A stretch of DNA of 64,000 nucleotides from Eonycteris spelaea. Lineage: Eukaryota; Chordata; Mammalia; Chiroptera; Pteropodidae. A model generated the notes under the pieces. It was given only the letters and a program-made list of their open reading frames with translations. It did not search any database and was not told where the DNA came from. The translations under genes were made by a program, and so were the position numbers. Positions 26,480 through 39,789 of the stretch are shown in pieces; position 1 is the first letter of the stretch, and every line of letters begins with the position of its first letter. The stretch lies in the NCBI GenBank assembly GCA_003508835.1, contig PUFA01000062.1, positions 968,001 through 1,032,000 on the forward strand. The letters are read 5' to 3'.

Positions 26480-27560
26480 TTTCTATCTAATCACAGTTCA
26501 TTTATCTACATAGCAATTTCCTTGATAGAATATTTTGTATCTATCACCTGCTTTTTCCTCTGTCCTCAACCCTTCTCATTTCTTTTGCTTTCTTTTTCTT
26601 TCTGTTATACCTGACCTTCAAATTTAGACTGTCCCATAGCTTATTTGTCAATCATCTCTTTCTCCTCGTGCAACCCCTCTCCCCTTCTCGGTCTCTCTCA
26701 CTCCTACCCAAACCCTGGCTTTCAATACAGTCTAAATGCTGACTTCCCCCAAATCTACATTTCAGCCCCAAACTCTGCCTAGGGTTTTGATCCATACATC
26801 CAATCTGCTACTCAGCATATCCATTTGCATGTCTTATAGGCATCTCAAATTTCATGTGGCCAAAACAGAATTCAGTTTTTTTCTCTAACTCTGGTAATGT
26901 CACCTACATTGGCCAGTTCCCTAAGGCCAAAAAACTAGGACTGTTCCTTTGATTTCTCCTCCTTTCAAAATCTATTGCCTATCAATCTTCAAGCCTTATT
27001 GGCTCTTCCTTTAAATATTCATGAATCTAAATACATCTTACCAGATAACATTGTCACCACACTAGGCTGAGCTTATCTTCTTCCACACTGCTGCTTTTCC
27101 TGCTTCCATCTTTGACCTCCCCTATAATGCAGCCTCAACAAAGTAGCTAAAATTATTTTTCAATTAATATAAATCTGATTACATATTCTTCCCATGAAAA
27201 CTCCTAAAGTGGGACTATATGATCTGTTCCATCTTCATCTCTTATATCCTCTCTCACACAGGCCTTCGTGATGTTCATGGAATAAGCCAAAATTATGACA
27301 TCTCAGGCCTTTGCTGGCTCCTATCCCCAAAATATGTCCCCCCACCACCCCTTATACATACCTGCATGACTCACTCCTCCTTTCAGACATACCTCTCAGC
27401 TACTCAGAAAGGGATCCCCTGAGAACTTTTCTCAATTAGTGCCCTCCCATACCTCAGTCACGCTGGCTTTCCTTTCCCTTGCTCATTGTACTTATTCATT
27501 ATTTTACTTTATCACACTAAAATCTACTTAAAATTTTATCAGATTACTTTCTCCTCTCTT
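26480..27560 (+). mobile_element. L2 LINE 3' region
   Basis: Sense-strand L2 landmarks in order: ttataggcatctcaaatttc with gtggccaaaacagaattca, then ttccacactgctgcttttcc, then taaatctgattacatattct, then ctcaggcctttgctgg, then gctcattgtacttattcatt. The frame is broken. Confidence 0.75.
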
Positions 27561-29313
27561 TCCTCTTTTACATGTATTAACTGAGCACATACTTTATAAA
27601 GGGCATTGGGTACCACGATGCAGATTACATTCCGGTCTAATAAGATTGACAGAGTCCTTCCTCTCATGAAGTTTACATTGTATTAGGAAAGACAGGAATG
27701 GAAACTCTACATACACAAATTCTTGTTAATTAGTGCTACAGTTTTGAAGCACAAGATGTCAAGTATTCCCACAGCCTAAAAGTCTCATTGGAAAATGGGA
27801 GTGTTTCTGAGAATGTGACATGCCAGCCGCGACCTAGACGACTTCTGAGGCCGGGTGAGGATGGGGATGGGTAACAGAAAAGACTTCGAGGCTCCAGAAA
27901 GACTAATTGTGAAGGGCAGTTGCTGTTGATGTGTGGGTGTGTGTTGACATATAAATTAACATTTGCTATTTTCCTGTTTCCTTATGGAGATGGGGCATTA
28001 AATCCTTAAATTCAAAAGGAACTCTATGTTTACATGAATCCTAAGAAATGGAATGGACAAAGGAAAGGTAATCGGGCTGAGTCTCTGGAGCCGAGACAGC
28101 GAAGGTGAGCAGGGAAAAAATAACCTGCTCTTGTGAGCAAACTCCGCTTCCTGGCTTTTTATACCTTTGTTTTCAACTATGGAGTCGACTGACTCCAATT
28201 ATTAAAACAAAAAAAAGTCAACTTAGGTGCACCATGAACACACACTGTATCAGTTTTCAACTGTGGTCCCAACTTTACTAAAATACTTCAAATCTTAGTT
28301 TTTAATGTAGGACTTGAATATCCGAATTTTTAATCAGTCGCATACGCAAAAAGAAAAGTCTCTAAAAAGTTAGCAATCAGTCTTTTTCTGTAAATGTATT
28401 CCCAGGTAGTAATAGCAGCATCGGGCTGAGAAGAACAGTGTTTATTAACCACTGGAGAGGTTAATTAAATGAACAGAGAAAATGGTTTTCAGAACAAATG
28501 ACCAGATTTGGGGGTGAATTAACTTCTCATTTGTAAGAGAAACAGGGAAGTACATCCTCAGTAATAAAGAGTGGCAACTTAATCGTTACCAGTGAATTTC
28601 AATGTTCTTGTGGGAAGCATTGCTGGGAATTCAGCCAAAGTTGGGGAAAAAACCAATTCTATTAATGAGACTACTGAAACCTTCCCCGAAAGTGAGTCCT
28701 CATGGAGGAGACGAAATGGGGAATTGAGTAGATGGGTTTGCCTCTGGCACTTCTGGGTTTAAAGCACTAACTTAATGTATGGTCCTGAGTAAATGATGGA
28801 AGCTTTGTTAACCTTCATTCCCTCATCTACGAGCAATGCCATGCATGGTCTGTTGCAAGAAATAACTCTTTGAAGTACCTAGAACATAGTAAGTATTAAA
28901 GAAATGTAGGTTCCTGTCCTTGTTTCTGGATTGGCAGGGGTGGGGAGAATGGGAGCTCACAGGAAAAACAGAAGAGAAAACAGCATACTTTGCTAAATGA
29001 AGATTAGTTGGGATTCCGGCAGGATGGCAGCTTAGATAAGGCCTCCTTTCTTACCCTATTGTGTTGAAGCAATACACCTCTCCTAAGCTTAGGAGCTGCT
29101 GGGCTGGCTAAAAAGAAACTTCAACAAAGAAAGTAAATTCTCTTATAAAGAGCAATCGATAAATCTGGATTCTCATCTATTAAAAATATACAAATGAGAA
29201 AATAAAAGTATATGCATAGAACTCATTAAATGTTACCAGAAAATCACCACCAATCTTACATTTCCTGTAAACCATTATTACACTTCACTAGACAGCTGAA
29301 ACAGGTATCATAC

Positions 29314-29377
29314 CTGGGCAATAAAGATACTGGCCATCCACTCCATCTGAGTTTGTAAACTATCACAACACAGGTGC
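29314..29377 (-). CDS. ARAP2: ARAP2 coding exon, C-terminal helix of the fifth PH domain
   Basis: This 64-nt exon completes the split Trp codon and encodes HLCCDSLQTQMEWMASIFIAQ (visible residues 170-190). QTQMEWMASIFIAQ is the amphipathic C-terminal helix of a PH domain, with the near-invariant Trp present. The acceptor is TTGTTTTGCAG and the donor is CCCAG/GTATGATACC. Exit phase is 0, as required by the next exon. Confidence 0.95.
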
Positions 29378-31271
29378 CTGCAAAACAAGGTTTATAAAAT
29401 ACGTAATTCAAGAAAACAATGCATTATTCTCCAGTGTATTTGTTTTGGTGATTAAGTGATCAGAAACCCCTTTGGGTTTCTCCAATTAATAATTTAATGC
29501 AATCAAAATGGGAGCTTCAGGCTTCTATTAAGTATATAATATCAAAATAATAGTGTGAATATACTAATTTGAATATGCTAGTTTAAATAAAATATATCTA
29601 AATGTGTTGATAACTGCTGAACAAAAGTCAGCAATATTTTTGGAAAGGTGGAAAGATCAATGTCATTTGCTTTCTCGGGTACATGATGGTGAAATATTTT
29701 TCCCCAGAAACTCTGAGCCTAAGAAGAAAAATATGTGCATGTTTTCTTAACAGCAGATGTAAAAGAAGAGTCTCAGACAGTCTCTATCATTATGATGATA
29801 AACATTAAAACTCACAAGACTCATGAAAAATAAATTAAAAGAAAACCACTGCGGTCTAACAACACTGATTCAGTAACCTTTTATTGAAAACCCATACATA
29901 ACAGAGATCCTACCCTCAAGGTTCACATAGTCCATGAGGGAACCCAGACATGTAAACAAATTAAACACAGAGAGCTGAACACACAATAGAAACAGCACAC
30001 TTGGGGATGAGACAGAGGATATTTCCTATAAGATGAAAATTTTGTGACTGATGTTAAAATAAGAAAATGGACATTTTAATGTAACTACATTTTTGTATTC
30101 CTCTATTAAAAACAATTTAGAAAAATGTTAAAATTTCTGAAGTACTCTTGCTTCCTTCATTAGATTCTCATAAAGACATTGTCCTTTCCCATTACCGGTA
30201 CAAGAAAACTCTTCTCTACAAATCATTTTAATTGCACACCCATGTGTACAAAATGCTGTAGATGCAAAGAAGACATAAATAATAATTAGAGGTGAGTGTT
30301 ATTTCATACGACTTTTGGGGCATCTGAGCTATGGTTTGAATGAAGGATAGTTGAATCTGCCAGACAGGAAGAATACAGGGTGATAAGGGAAGGGAGCAGT
30401 ATACAGTATAGAAGGCAACTCAGTAAGGGCTCCACATATATTAAACATGTAGACATGAAGCAGCAAGGCATGTCTGGTAAATTAAAGACACATTGTTTTA
30501 TTATTAAGTAAAAAGGGAAAGTCGTGGGGATGAAGCTGATGGAATCCATGCCAACAATCCTGTAGTTTATCCTGTAGGTAACAGGCTTCACAGAAGAGGT
30601 GTAAAGCGGGAAAGACACATGATAAATTTAGAAAGTCTCTTGGGTGGCTGAGCGGAGAGTGTACTAGAAGATAAAAGCAAAGAAGGCATAAAAAAGAACA
30701 CTCAGGACTTCTGGAATGGTCCAGGCAGATGAATGAAGGCATGGCCCCGAGGATACAGGGGTATGGGTGAGTCGGAGAGCTACTGAAGAGACACATCTGG
30801 TATGGTTTAGTGGCTGATGAGACACAGGCAGCTGAGAGAGAGGAGACTTGTACTACAACCCCTCAGGAGAGTGGCTAGATCCTGGTGACATCAAGTGAAA
30901 AAAAGTACATATATGGAAAGAACATGTTTGAGACCAAGATTTTTTTTAAACTGAGTTTTGGCTAGTTCTCATCCCTTATTTAAACCTGAATTTTGCCTGC
31001 TTATCCCATAAAAGCTGAGATTCTACACGCATATAACTAGAAGAAATTCGTGTGGTGTCTCTTAAGAGACATTGGCAAATGGGATAAATGGGATTGAATG
31101 GGCCTTAACCCTGAAGCAAAGCTATTTTCCCTCTTCTTAGACAAAGTACTGAGAAAGATTTTAATGTCACTTAGGTGAAATTTTCTGTCTGTACATCTGC
31201 CAAATCACATTATTCATTTACTGAAGTTATCATCAAAATATCAAATCCCAAACCGTCAGTTGTTAACTTAC
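29378..31271 (-). other. ARAP2 intron, mostly old unassigned repeat-like sequence
   Basis: Bounded by GTAAGTTAAC and TTTTGCAG. The part 29860-30020, with a 'cattcaaggttcacatag'-like motif, and 30220-30830 resemble old L2-type interspersed repeats. Two overlapping 104-codon frames there (30304-30796, minus) show no recognisable protein. Confidence 0.7.
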
Positions 31272-31307
31272 CAGTGATGTTTCTCAGAATATGCTGTCAA
31301 TCCCCAA
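31272..31307 (-). CDS. ARAP2: ARAP2 36-nt coding exon, fifth PH domain
   Basis: A very short exon: one base of a split Ser, eleven codons (WGLTAYSEKHH) and two bases of a split Trp. It joins exactly in phase to the exons on both sides and supplies a late strand of the PH domain. The acceptor is CCTTGTGATCCAG, with a weak purine-containing pyrimidine tract. The donor is CACTG/GTAAGTTAAC, close to consensus. Skipping it would remove 12 residues without changing frame, so an in-frame splice variant is possible. Its position about 1 kb downstream of the previous exon supports the call. Confidence 0.93.
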
Positions 31308-32380
31308 CTGGATCACAAGGGAAAAAATAAAACACATACATATTAAAAATGATACATTTTACAAAACTAGAAAACAGGATCAGATGTTAACCCTATTCCC
31401 TGTTTAGGAAAAAAAAAAAAAAAACTACAGCTCGCATAAGAATGCTGTTTTTTAGGATTTGACATTTGCAGCGACTGATACCCTCGAGTCATGATTCAAG
31501 GGCTATGATTTATCTAGAAGCAAACGATAAATGTTCAGGGTTTGGCTACAAATTTAAATATGCAGAAGGGAGACAGAGGGAAGGAGCCTCAGGCATGGGG
31601 GAAATCTCTCAGAAGATATTCTTGGCTGAGTAAGGGCCAACATACAGGAAAATGGCCAAAATAAGATACACAATGACTTAATGATATTGTGAGAAATTTA
31701 AAAATGTGTCAATTGCTACACAGATATATATGTGCTGGGCTTAAAATTAAGCATGGAGGTAAAAGTGAAAAAAATTTTAAAATGATATTCATGCGACAAG
31801 TGCAAATACAAACAATTAGCTAATCAAAGTAATTTGTGATAAGAATGGTATAAACCAAATGCTGTGTTGAGTCAAGTGTTAAAGAGGGATATGATGTATA
31901 AGAGGAGTCTACTTCCTCTCTATCATCTACGTGCTGTGAATTTACTACCAAACTTGGCAAAGCAAAATGGCAAATTATAGAGCCAGGAACAAGACATTCT
32001 AAAAGCCAAGCATCAGCAGGCTGGAAGGCAGCATCTACTGCCCTGTGTGGAGACTTATTTGGGACATTCCTTATGTCCCCAGGTTGTGACTGAGTAAGGA
32101 ACAGGATATAGAGAAACTCGTGTGTTTCCCAACGAAGAGGGCCTTCCGGAGATTTATTTTACAATGAGGTCACGCAATCACCCAAGAGCTCGACTTCAGT
32201 GGGAACATCGTCCCTCATCAACCCACATAGGTTCTCCTGATCTGCCATCGGTCCCCTGGCAACTTAAGGAATCTGTCTAAAGCTTAATTTATAAAAAGTT
32301 AGACTGATGCCACTGATCCCTAAATCCTTTAACAAACTTTCCCCGTAACTTTTCAACCACCCTTCACTGTCAAGGTTTAC

Positions 32381-32463
32381 CTTGTAGGAGGCTTCATTTT
32401 CTTTTTCACTCCAAGATAAAACTTCATTGAACCGAGAGAAAGCATTTTGTCATATTTACTACT
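32381..32463 (-). CDS. ARAP2: ARAP2 coding exon, middle of the fifth PH domain
   Basis: This 83-nt exon encodes visible residues 130-156 and two bases of a split Ser. It begins SSKYDKMLSLGSMKFYLGV and goes on to KKKMKPPT. The MKFYLGVKKKMKPPT stretch is a PH-domain strand and basic loop, and it is strongly conserved in ARAP2. The acceptor is TTTTTCTTACAG and the donor is ACAAG/GTAAACC. Entry phase is 0 and exit phase is 2. It was too short for a simple open-frame search and was found from splice sites and continuity of the PH fold. Confidence 0.95.
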
Positions 32464-32869
32464 CTGTAAGAAAAACAAAATTATAGGTAAGTAAACAGAT
32501 TTTTATAAATATCCTTATATTTACCTTGAACATTAATGATTGCGTTTAGAATTGTTTAGTTTCTCCACTGTTTTATAAACAAGTTTTAAAATAAAGATTG
32601 TTTTGATTACAATGTTATTAATTGAAATAATTTTGGATATATATGTATGCTAATATATGTGTGTATATGTATATTTAAACACACACACAATAATCCTGTA
32701 CTCAAGATACCTGGGACCAGATGCATATCAGAATTGATAATTTTTCATATTTTAAAGATACAATGTATAAGCAATATGTTATATAACTCCACCACACCAC
32801 CATTATCTGGAGTAGCACTCTGTATTCAAATATATTCATACTTCCTGTGAGCTAAATAAAGGCTAAAAA

Positions 32870-33230
32870 TATTATAGACTCAATGTTTGTATCCCCCCAA
32901 ATCCATACGCTGAAATCTAATCCCCAATGTGATGGTGTTTGGAGGTGGGGCCTTTGGGAGGTCATTAGGTCATGAGGGTGGGGACCCATAACAGGGATCA
33001 GTTCCCTTATAAAAAGCATCCAGAAAGCTAGCTAGCTCCCCTTCTCCTTCCTCTACATGAGGAAAGAATGAGAAGCTGGTGGTCTACAACCCAAAGAGGG
33101 CCCTCACTGAACCTGACAGTGCTGGCACACTGATCTTGACGTCCAGTCTCCAGAACTGTGAGAAATTCCCGTTATTTATAAGCCACCAGTCTATGTATGG
33201 TACTTGGTTACAGAAGCCTAAACTAAGACA
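32870..33230 (+). mobile_element. ERVL-MaLR solo LTR (MST/MLT1 type)
   Basis: Typical LTR order: caatgtttgtatccccccaa, ggaggtggggcctttgggag, gtcatgagggtggggaccc, tccagaactgtgagaaattc, ending aaactaagaca. A 60-72 codon frame pair inside it is accidental. Confidence 0.9.
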
Positions 33231-33720
33231 AATATCTTCATGTTGGTTTGGGTCAGGCTTTGCCACCAGATACGTTGTGATTTCCTATACTTTTTGAATT
33301 TCAGAATTAAGGAAAACATACTATGAACCTATATGGGCACATACTGAACTATCTCAAATATCCATGTTAATGAAAATTTTCACTAATTCACGAAAGTAGA
33401 CTAAAAAATTTACATATATTTGCTTTAGATCAATTATACATTCTCCATACATATCCTGACATATCTGTGATTAATATTCCAAAAAGTTTTAGTCCTCGAA
33501 TATAGACCATCAGAAAGTTGTCTGACAGAAGCAAAACTTAAATCATTATAATTTAAAAAATATCAAACCACACATTATATTATTTATCCTTAGATACCCA
33601 GCAATAGATTTTATAAAGATAATAGCCATGGAAATAATTATTAACAAGTCCCCATAGCCTCAAAATTCTCAAAAAATTTTCTTGTTTCGAACTGGCAGGC
33701 AGATAGCTTTTATAACTAAG

Positions 33721-33990
33721 ATCCTAAGTGTCAGAGACCTGGGTGAAAATCTGTATTGCTACTTACTAGTTTGTGACCTCATATTCTCTTGGCCCTTATT
33801 TCTTGTTTGTCACAGGGATAATAAAAATAATGACTCTCTCATTGGGTTATTATGAGGATTAAATGAGAAAGTAAAGGGTTACTGTGAAGGATTATTGTAC
33901 AGATTCGATTTTAAAAATGACTATAAAGGGTTTAGTCTAGTAATTGGCATATAGTAAGCATGCAGGAAATTATTACAGCTATTATTATAA
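33721..33990 (+). mobile_element. MIR SINE
   Basis: Landmarks: gacctgggtgaaaatctg, gctacttactagtttgtgac, then ttatgaggattaaatgag, and a tail with attggcatatagtaagca. These match the tRNA-like and core-SINE parts of MIR. Confidence 0.75.
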
Positions 33991-34379
33991 GTTTAAAACA
34001 CATTGCTTCATAGAAATAGCAAAATAGACAAGTTGTTAGGATCCTAAGACAATGCACAAAAGCCCATTTAGCAAATATGAAGCTCCAATCAGTACTTAGT
34101 TCTATAAAACAAACTCTTACTATGAAATCTGTTCTTTATGAAAGCAGCCAAATTTGAAGAGTGGAAAATATGTTTATAAAATAAAAACTTGGTTTCCATG
34201 GAGAATACAGGTTAGAAAAATACAGAGAAAACATAGAGGGAAGAGCAAGCAGGAAGAGGATCAGGAATTATACTTTGGTGATGGATGGCCCCTGTGGGAG
34301 CAATGACAAAGCCTAGAATTTACATGGTGGATTTACTCCTAGTCACTATTATTAATGTGTGTTATTATTATAATGGTAG

Positions 34380-35340
34380 ATAATTAAAAAAAAATTTTTT
34401 GGATGTTTTTCCCTTTATGGCTAGATTTCTAGAAATGGAATCACTGGGACAAAGGCTAGGAACATGAATAAGAATAAAGTTTTGGCTAAACTGATAGTGA
34501 CATTCAGTTAAATGTATATTCATGTATTTGCCATCAATTTTCTGCTTTGATTTGGTCAACAATTTATCCACATTTTATTTGTTTCATTAGTTATTTACAT
34601 ATCAAACACGAAATTGCTTTGTCTTTTTTAATTGAAATAATCTACCCAAATTGCTGTTTGCTTTAATTTTGCTGTTTATTTAATTGGTCATATAGCTTAA
34701 AGGGTTGCTATTTTTAAAGTCTTAAATTTTTTTTTTGTCAATCTGGAATGTATATTTTTATACAGTATAGATGAGAATTTAACTGAAAATTTTTGTTAAC
34801 AATTTTCCCAGCTCTATTTATTAAGCAAGCTTTTCTTCGGACATACATTTATGGTTGCATATTTATCAAAAACAAATTGTGATATATGCAATTAAGGATT
34901 TTGCCTGACTTTATGGCACCATTGCTATCTCTGTTCATTTTTATGTCAGGGTCATATTATGCAAGCTATTTTCATTTTATTATACATATTAATAGTTAGA
35001 TGGAAAATACTTCACAATTATTTTATGGTTTATGCCCCAAAATATTTTGCATGCATTCTTAACTGTTTACCCTTTGAGGTGAGTTATCAAATCATTTTTG
35101 CCAAGTTTTAAAAATTATTCCCTTTGGGATTCTGAAAAAAACCTATAAACCAATATTAGTATGCTTTACATGAATTTTATTTCAATAAGTAAAGTTCAAT
35201 AGTTTTATATAAGCCTCTACTTCCTGTTAATGTCATTTTCTGGTTGTTCATAAGTTTTGACTTTTTATGCCAACTGAGGACTGGTTTCTGAGAAGTGACT
35301 TTTTTAGCTTGCTACTTTACTGAATGTTAATGAATTTGAA
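34380..35340 (-). mobile_element. Old L1 fragment, antisense
   Basis: Words such as aattttcccagctctattta and tgaatttgaactatc-like segments, plus long T-rich runs, resemble reverse-strand L1 ORF2. It is much decayed. Confidence 0.4.
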
Positions 35341-36799
35341 CTATCTAATGCAGAACAGTGAGGTAGCATTGTAAAGCAGTAAGTTTCCCATTCAGGAAAG
35401 AGTCAAGGAGAAGAGAACTTAAGAATTTGCACAGCAGAGGAGACTCCTGGCCACCTCTTTCGAAAGTTAAATCAGATTACAACTGAAATTACAATCCCAC
35501 CTCATAGACTGCTGTTCCCCCAGACATAGTCCCAGCTGAGGCAGCAGGTTAGGATGGGAGAAAGCAATTACGGCAGTGTGGGTAAAATGGGACTTGACTG
35601 TTTGAGAATGAGACGCTCTATGCCTGAACTAGGCAGTCCTCCTTCAAGAAGCCATTGCTAAGTCTAGGACTGCCTACATTTTGAAGCACTTTCGGTAATA
35701 AATCGAGAATCTGAAGCCCCTCCTGACATGTAAGCTCATTACTTTATACCATATCCTGGCCCCACCTCCTCGCCAAAAAAAAGGATATAATTTGAGAGAT
35801 CAGCAGTGGTGGAAAGAAAGCTTTTTTAGTTTCAATCTTTCAACTGAATATGCATAAAGAGGAACTATAAAGATCCTAATGGAAACTTCTATAAAAAGAA
35901 ACCATTTGGCAAGAAAACTTTACTGTTGGCTTATTACAACTCTCTTTTTTGGGATGTGTATTTTCTGAAGAATTTTTCAAAAAGTTTAATATGCTGGCGT
36001 GTTATGAAGTCTCTAATGTGTTCCTTTAGGCAATATATTTCAAAATAAAGTTTTTAACAAAGCCAATTAGTGTGCTTAAAAAGTTATTCTTGTCGTTAAA
36101 AGGAATTTATTTATTAGTGCATGCAACTTTTAACGACCCCCCCTTACCCATTTGCTTTTTTCACACCATTAAGAGTGTAGTGGTAATATTCTCCGAAACG
36201 TCTCACCTTTTATGTAAATCAAGCCTGAAAACATTTTAATTAACATTTTCTGTGCAGGGAAAATTCTCAAAACAAAATATATCTTCCCCTGTGTATTACC
36301 CTAATTTGTTGTTAATGAGCATTCATAAATTATCTCTAATTAACACGTCTCTTTAAGTACATTTTCCAATTTGTAATTTTTACTCCCTCTAAGTAAATCA
36401 TTTTCTAAATATATACAAGCACATATATATTAACGGCAATTGTCCAAACCAGAACCACATATTTATTCAAATATGTTAGGAGACTATTACTATTGGTTGT
36501 TTACTAAAAAATCATTTGAAAAGTTAACATTGCCAATAATTCAACCATTAACATTAACAAGGACAGACCTACAGCATGAAAAAATATCGAGCAAAATAAA
36601 CTCATATGTTGAAAATAGTAGTTGAGCTTAAAGGAAAACAGTAGGTCTCTCATCTGCTTGTCTTAATGTGCAAATGAAAGTATCAGTTTCATTATTTTAT
36701 TCCAACAGACGTACAAATATAACTTTCAAGCACTCAGCAGACTATAATTCCATAACCTGAGGTCACTGTGATAATAAAATGTGTTCAGTGTCCTTAAAA

Positions 36800-37215
36800 A
36801 GCATTGTCTAACAATACTGTATATTTCACTTATATGTAGACACTAAAAAAGTCAAATTCATAGAAGCAGAGTAAAATGGCTGCCAGGGGCTCAGAGGAGG
36901 GAAGATGCAGAGATGTGGGTCGAAGGGTACAAAGTCTGTTATGCAGTATGGATAAGTGCTGGAGATCTAATATACAGCATGGCAACTATAGTTAATACTG
37001 TATTATACACATGAAATCTGCTGAGAGTAGATCTTAATTGTTCTCAACACACACACAAAACTATGTGAGCTAATGGATATGTTAATTAGCTTGATTGTAA
37101 TAATCACTTCACAATACATATGTATATCAAACCATGTTGTATTAGGTAAATATATACAAATTTGTGTTTGTTTTTCTTTTGACAATATATATACCTCAAT
37201 AAAGCTGGGAAAAAA
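36800..37215 (+). mobile_element. L1 3' end, sense to the plus strand
   Basis: Includes ggctgccaggggctcagag, atggcaactatagttaatac and ctgctgagagtagatcttaa, ending ctcaataaagctggg (a poly(A) signal), typical of mammalian L1 3' UTRs. Confidence 0.9.
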
Positions 37216-37639
37216 TTATTTCAAATGTCAGAAAAAGCACTTTTTCAGAGAAGCTCTCAATATTATCACTGTCTACCAGTTTATATGATTTACTTTAGAT
37301 TGAGCAGGATGATCCTTTCAAAAATATACAAGTTTTTAAAACATATTCCATTAAGGGATTTGAGATTCCTTGTTTACTTACAAAAACAATCCATATGAAA
37401 AAGTCAATTCTCTTGGAACAGCCTTCCCTGCGGTAGATTTTAAAACTGACATCAGCTTGGGGTGAACGCCATAAAAAACTGAATTGTATGGATTGTCATA
37501 TTTGAAAATATTTGGTACTATTTAAATGAAAAAGACTCACTCTCTTTAAATGACATGCTGTCAGCAAAAAACACCTCGCTAAAACATTACAAAATCATTG
37601 TTTATTAAGTCCCTACACAGAGCCTTTGGACTCAACATC

Positions 37640-37805
37640 TGGGAATGAATTCTGACTCTGTCACTTCTAGGCCATGTCATCTTGGGCAAGTTATGTACTA
37701 TCTTGGTAGGCTCCACATTTCTTAATCTATAAAGTTGAAATAATAATAGTACCAATGTCATAGGGTCAAAGATAAAATGGGATAATCCAGGTGAACTGTA
37801 TGGAA
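37640..37805 (+). mobile_element. MIR SINE fragment
   Basis: Has attctgactctgtcacttct, then tcttgggcaagttatgtact, then aataataatagtaccaatg, in MIR order. Confidence 0.75.
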
Positions 37806-39019
37806 CTCTGCTTTCCACAGTCATCACCTGAACGTTCCTTGCTGCTATTAAGACTGCACAGCTGTTACTACTACACCTAGCAATCGCTAGTTGTTTGCGG
37901 CAACCTGCGGCTGCTACACAATGGAAGTCTCAGTCCCTGAACGGGATTGAACATTTCAGGTTGATTTTTAAACACCCTAAGCCGAGACACAACGCAAAAG
38001 TGACCCTAAACCAATACATTCTGTATATAGAAGGGTGGGGATTAAGGAATTCAATTTAATAAAGATCAAGGTGGTGACCCGTTGACAAAAAACAAATTTC
38101 GATCAGATTCAGATCTAGACGGCTAGAATAATCAGCTGTGAAATCTAGCATTTACTTTCATGGACACAAACTTAACATGGTCATGAACCTGAAAATCGGA
38201 TGTGTTCAGTTCACATAACCCAAATTCTTATGTGCCCTAATTCTGCAAAGTTCACTGTTCCACTACTGAAAAAACTGAAGAATGATAATAAACGATAACA
38301 TCATTTGGTACCCACAGACTCCCTGCTGGGTCTGTTAGATGGGATAACAAAGTGGGAGTTCAAGCAGCAGAGATAATACAGATCTCTTAATAGAGGCATA
38401 AGGGCTGCGAAATTCGGTACTGTGTTACTAGCCTCCTGCCTGGACATTCCACTGTCTTTGAACAAAGTGAATGTGAGATGAATACACAAAGTAGGAATGC
38501 TATTAAGATTTATTTATGCCCACACATGCAAGCATCTTGGCTGGGCATACATACAGGGAAAGCGGTCAAAGCATTTGGAGAGCTCAGAAATGGGGCCACA
38601 GAGCTTTGGGAAGCTGCCTAACAACTTTCTTCGTAACATTAACAGATGTTACTCGTCTGGTTTTTCTTTGTACGACTCCACAACAGAACATAGTGAAGCG
38701 CCACACAAAGTATGAAAGCAGGTTTACTCAAGGGTTTTTGAAATTCGATATAAAAAGGCCTAGAGACATCTAGGTGTCTAGTCCTGCTGTCATTCTACAT
38801 TTAAAGTTGTGTGGAAATTGCTTGAATCTCAAGGAAGCATGAGATGTTACTGTATACACCCACCCAAAACGAGGTAGAGAACACTTATTTCTATCCTAAG
38901 AAGTACCCTACTGTCGCACTGTCTTCACAATTCCACAGCAAACGTTTGCCACACCCCAGGCAAACACTTTCTAACTCATATCACCATTAATGGTTTTACC
39001 TGACCTTAGACTGCTCGTG

Positions 39020-39500
39020 GACAGGCTCAAATGGTACTATTTTGTGTCGAGCTTCTTTTGCTCAATAAGAATTTGAAGATTCATCCATGTTGCTGTGGCA
39101 TGCGTTAGTATTCACTTATTTACTGCTGAGCCGTATTCCAGTAAATAAATATATCATTCTCCTATTGACGAACACTTGGAATATTTCCAGGTTGCAGCCT
39201 TTATGAATAATATTGCATATGAACATTCTTGAACAAGTGCTTTTGTTGACATGATACCTAGGAACAGAGCTGGTGGGTCACGGAGTAGATGTACTGATAA
39301 CCTTAGCAAAAAACTGCCAAACAGTTCTACACAGTGATTGTGTGACTTTTACCCTTCAACTTGCAATTTATGAGAGTTTTAGTTAATCGAAATCCTTGTC
39401 AACATTAGATGTTGTTACTCATATTAAGTCATTTTAGTTGATTTTAGTCAACTAAAATAGTCTCAGTTTTAATTTGCATTTATTAATTGCCATTAGCTAA
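39020..39500 (-). mobile_element. Old L1 fragment, antisense
   Basis: Landmarks: gattcatccatgttgctgtg, actgctgagccgtattccag, ggtgggtcacggagtag. These are the ORF2 end and 3' UTR of an old L1. Confidence 0.7.
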
Positions 39501-39769
39501 ACTTAAGCCACTTTTGCCTTAGATCATCGCACATTCTCATAATTTTATTGACTGACATGCTGATTTATGTGCTGGTTTATGTAACACATTTTAGGCCTTT
39601 CTTTAGCACTTAGGTCATTCTCTGCCCCCCGAAAATGTGAAGTGGTCAGAAAGGCCACAGATGGAGTTCTTTACTGTGTTCTGCCTGAGTACATTCATGT
39701 TATGTCCCAGAGGCTGAAAGAAATCATCAGCTTACTAGAGATTTTATTTACTACAGGCCTTTACTTTCA

Positions 39770-39789
39770 AGAGAGAGAGAGAGAGAGAG
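39770..39789. repeat. (GA)n short microsatellite
   Basis: Ten GA units about 60 nt downstream (in transcript sense) of the ARAP2 PH-domain exon donor. Confidence 0.85.

Larger units (their letters stand above)
24225..29313 (-). other. ARAP2 intron containing L1, L2 and MIR relics
   Basis: Bounded by GTATGATACC and TTTCCACAG. It holds a perfect 12-bp hairpin (24926-24957), a MIR-like stretch near 25200, an L1 3' end (about 25862-26460), a long L2 piece (about 26480-27560) and a weak MIR near 28740. The rest is unassigned. Confidence 0.85.
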
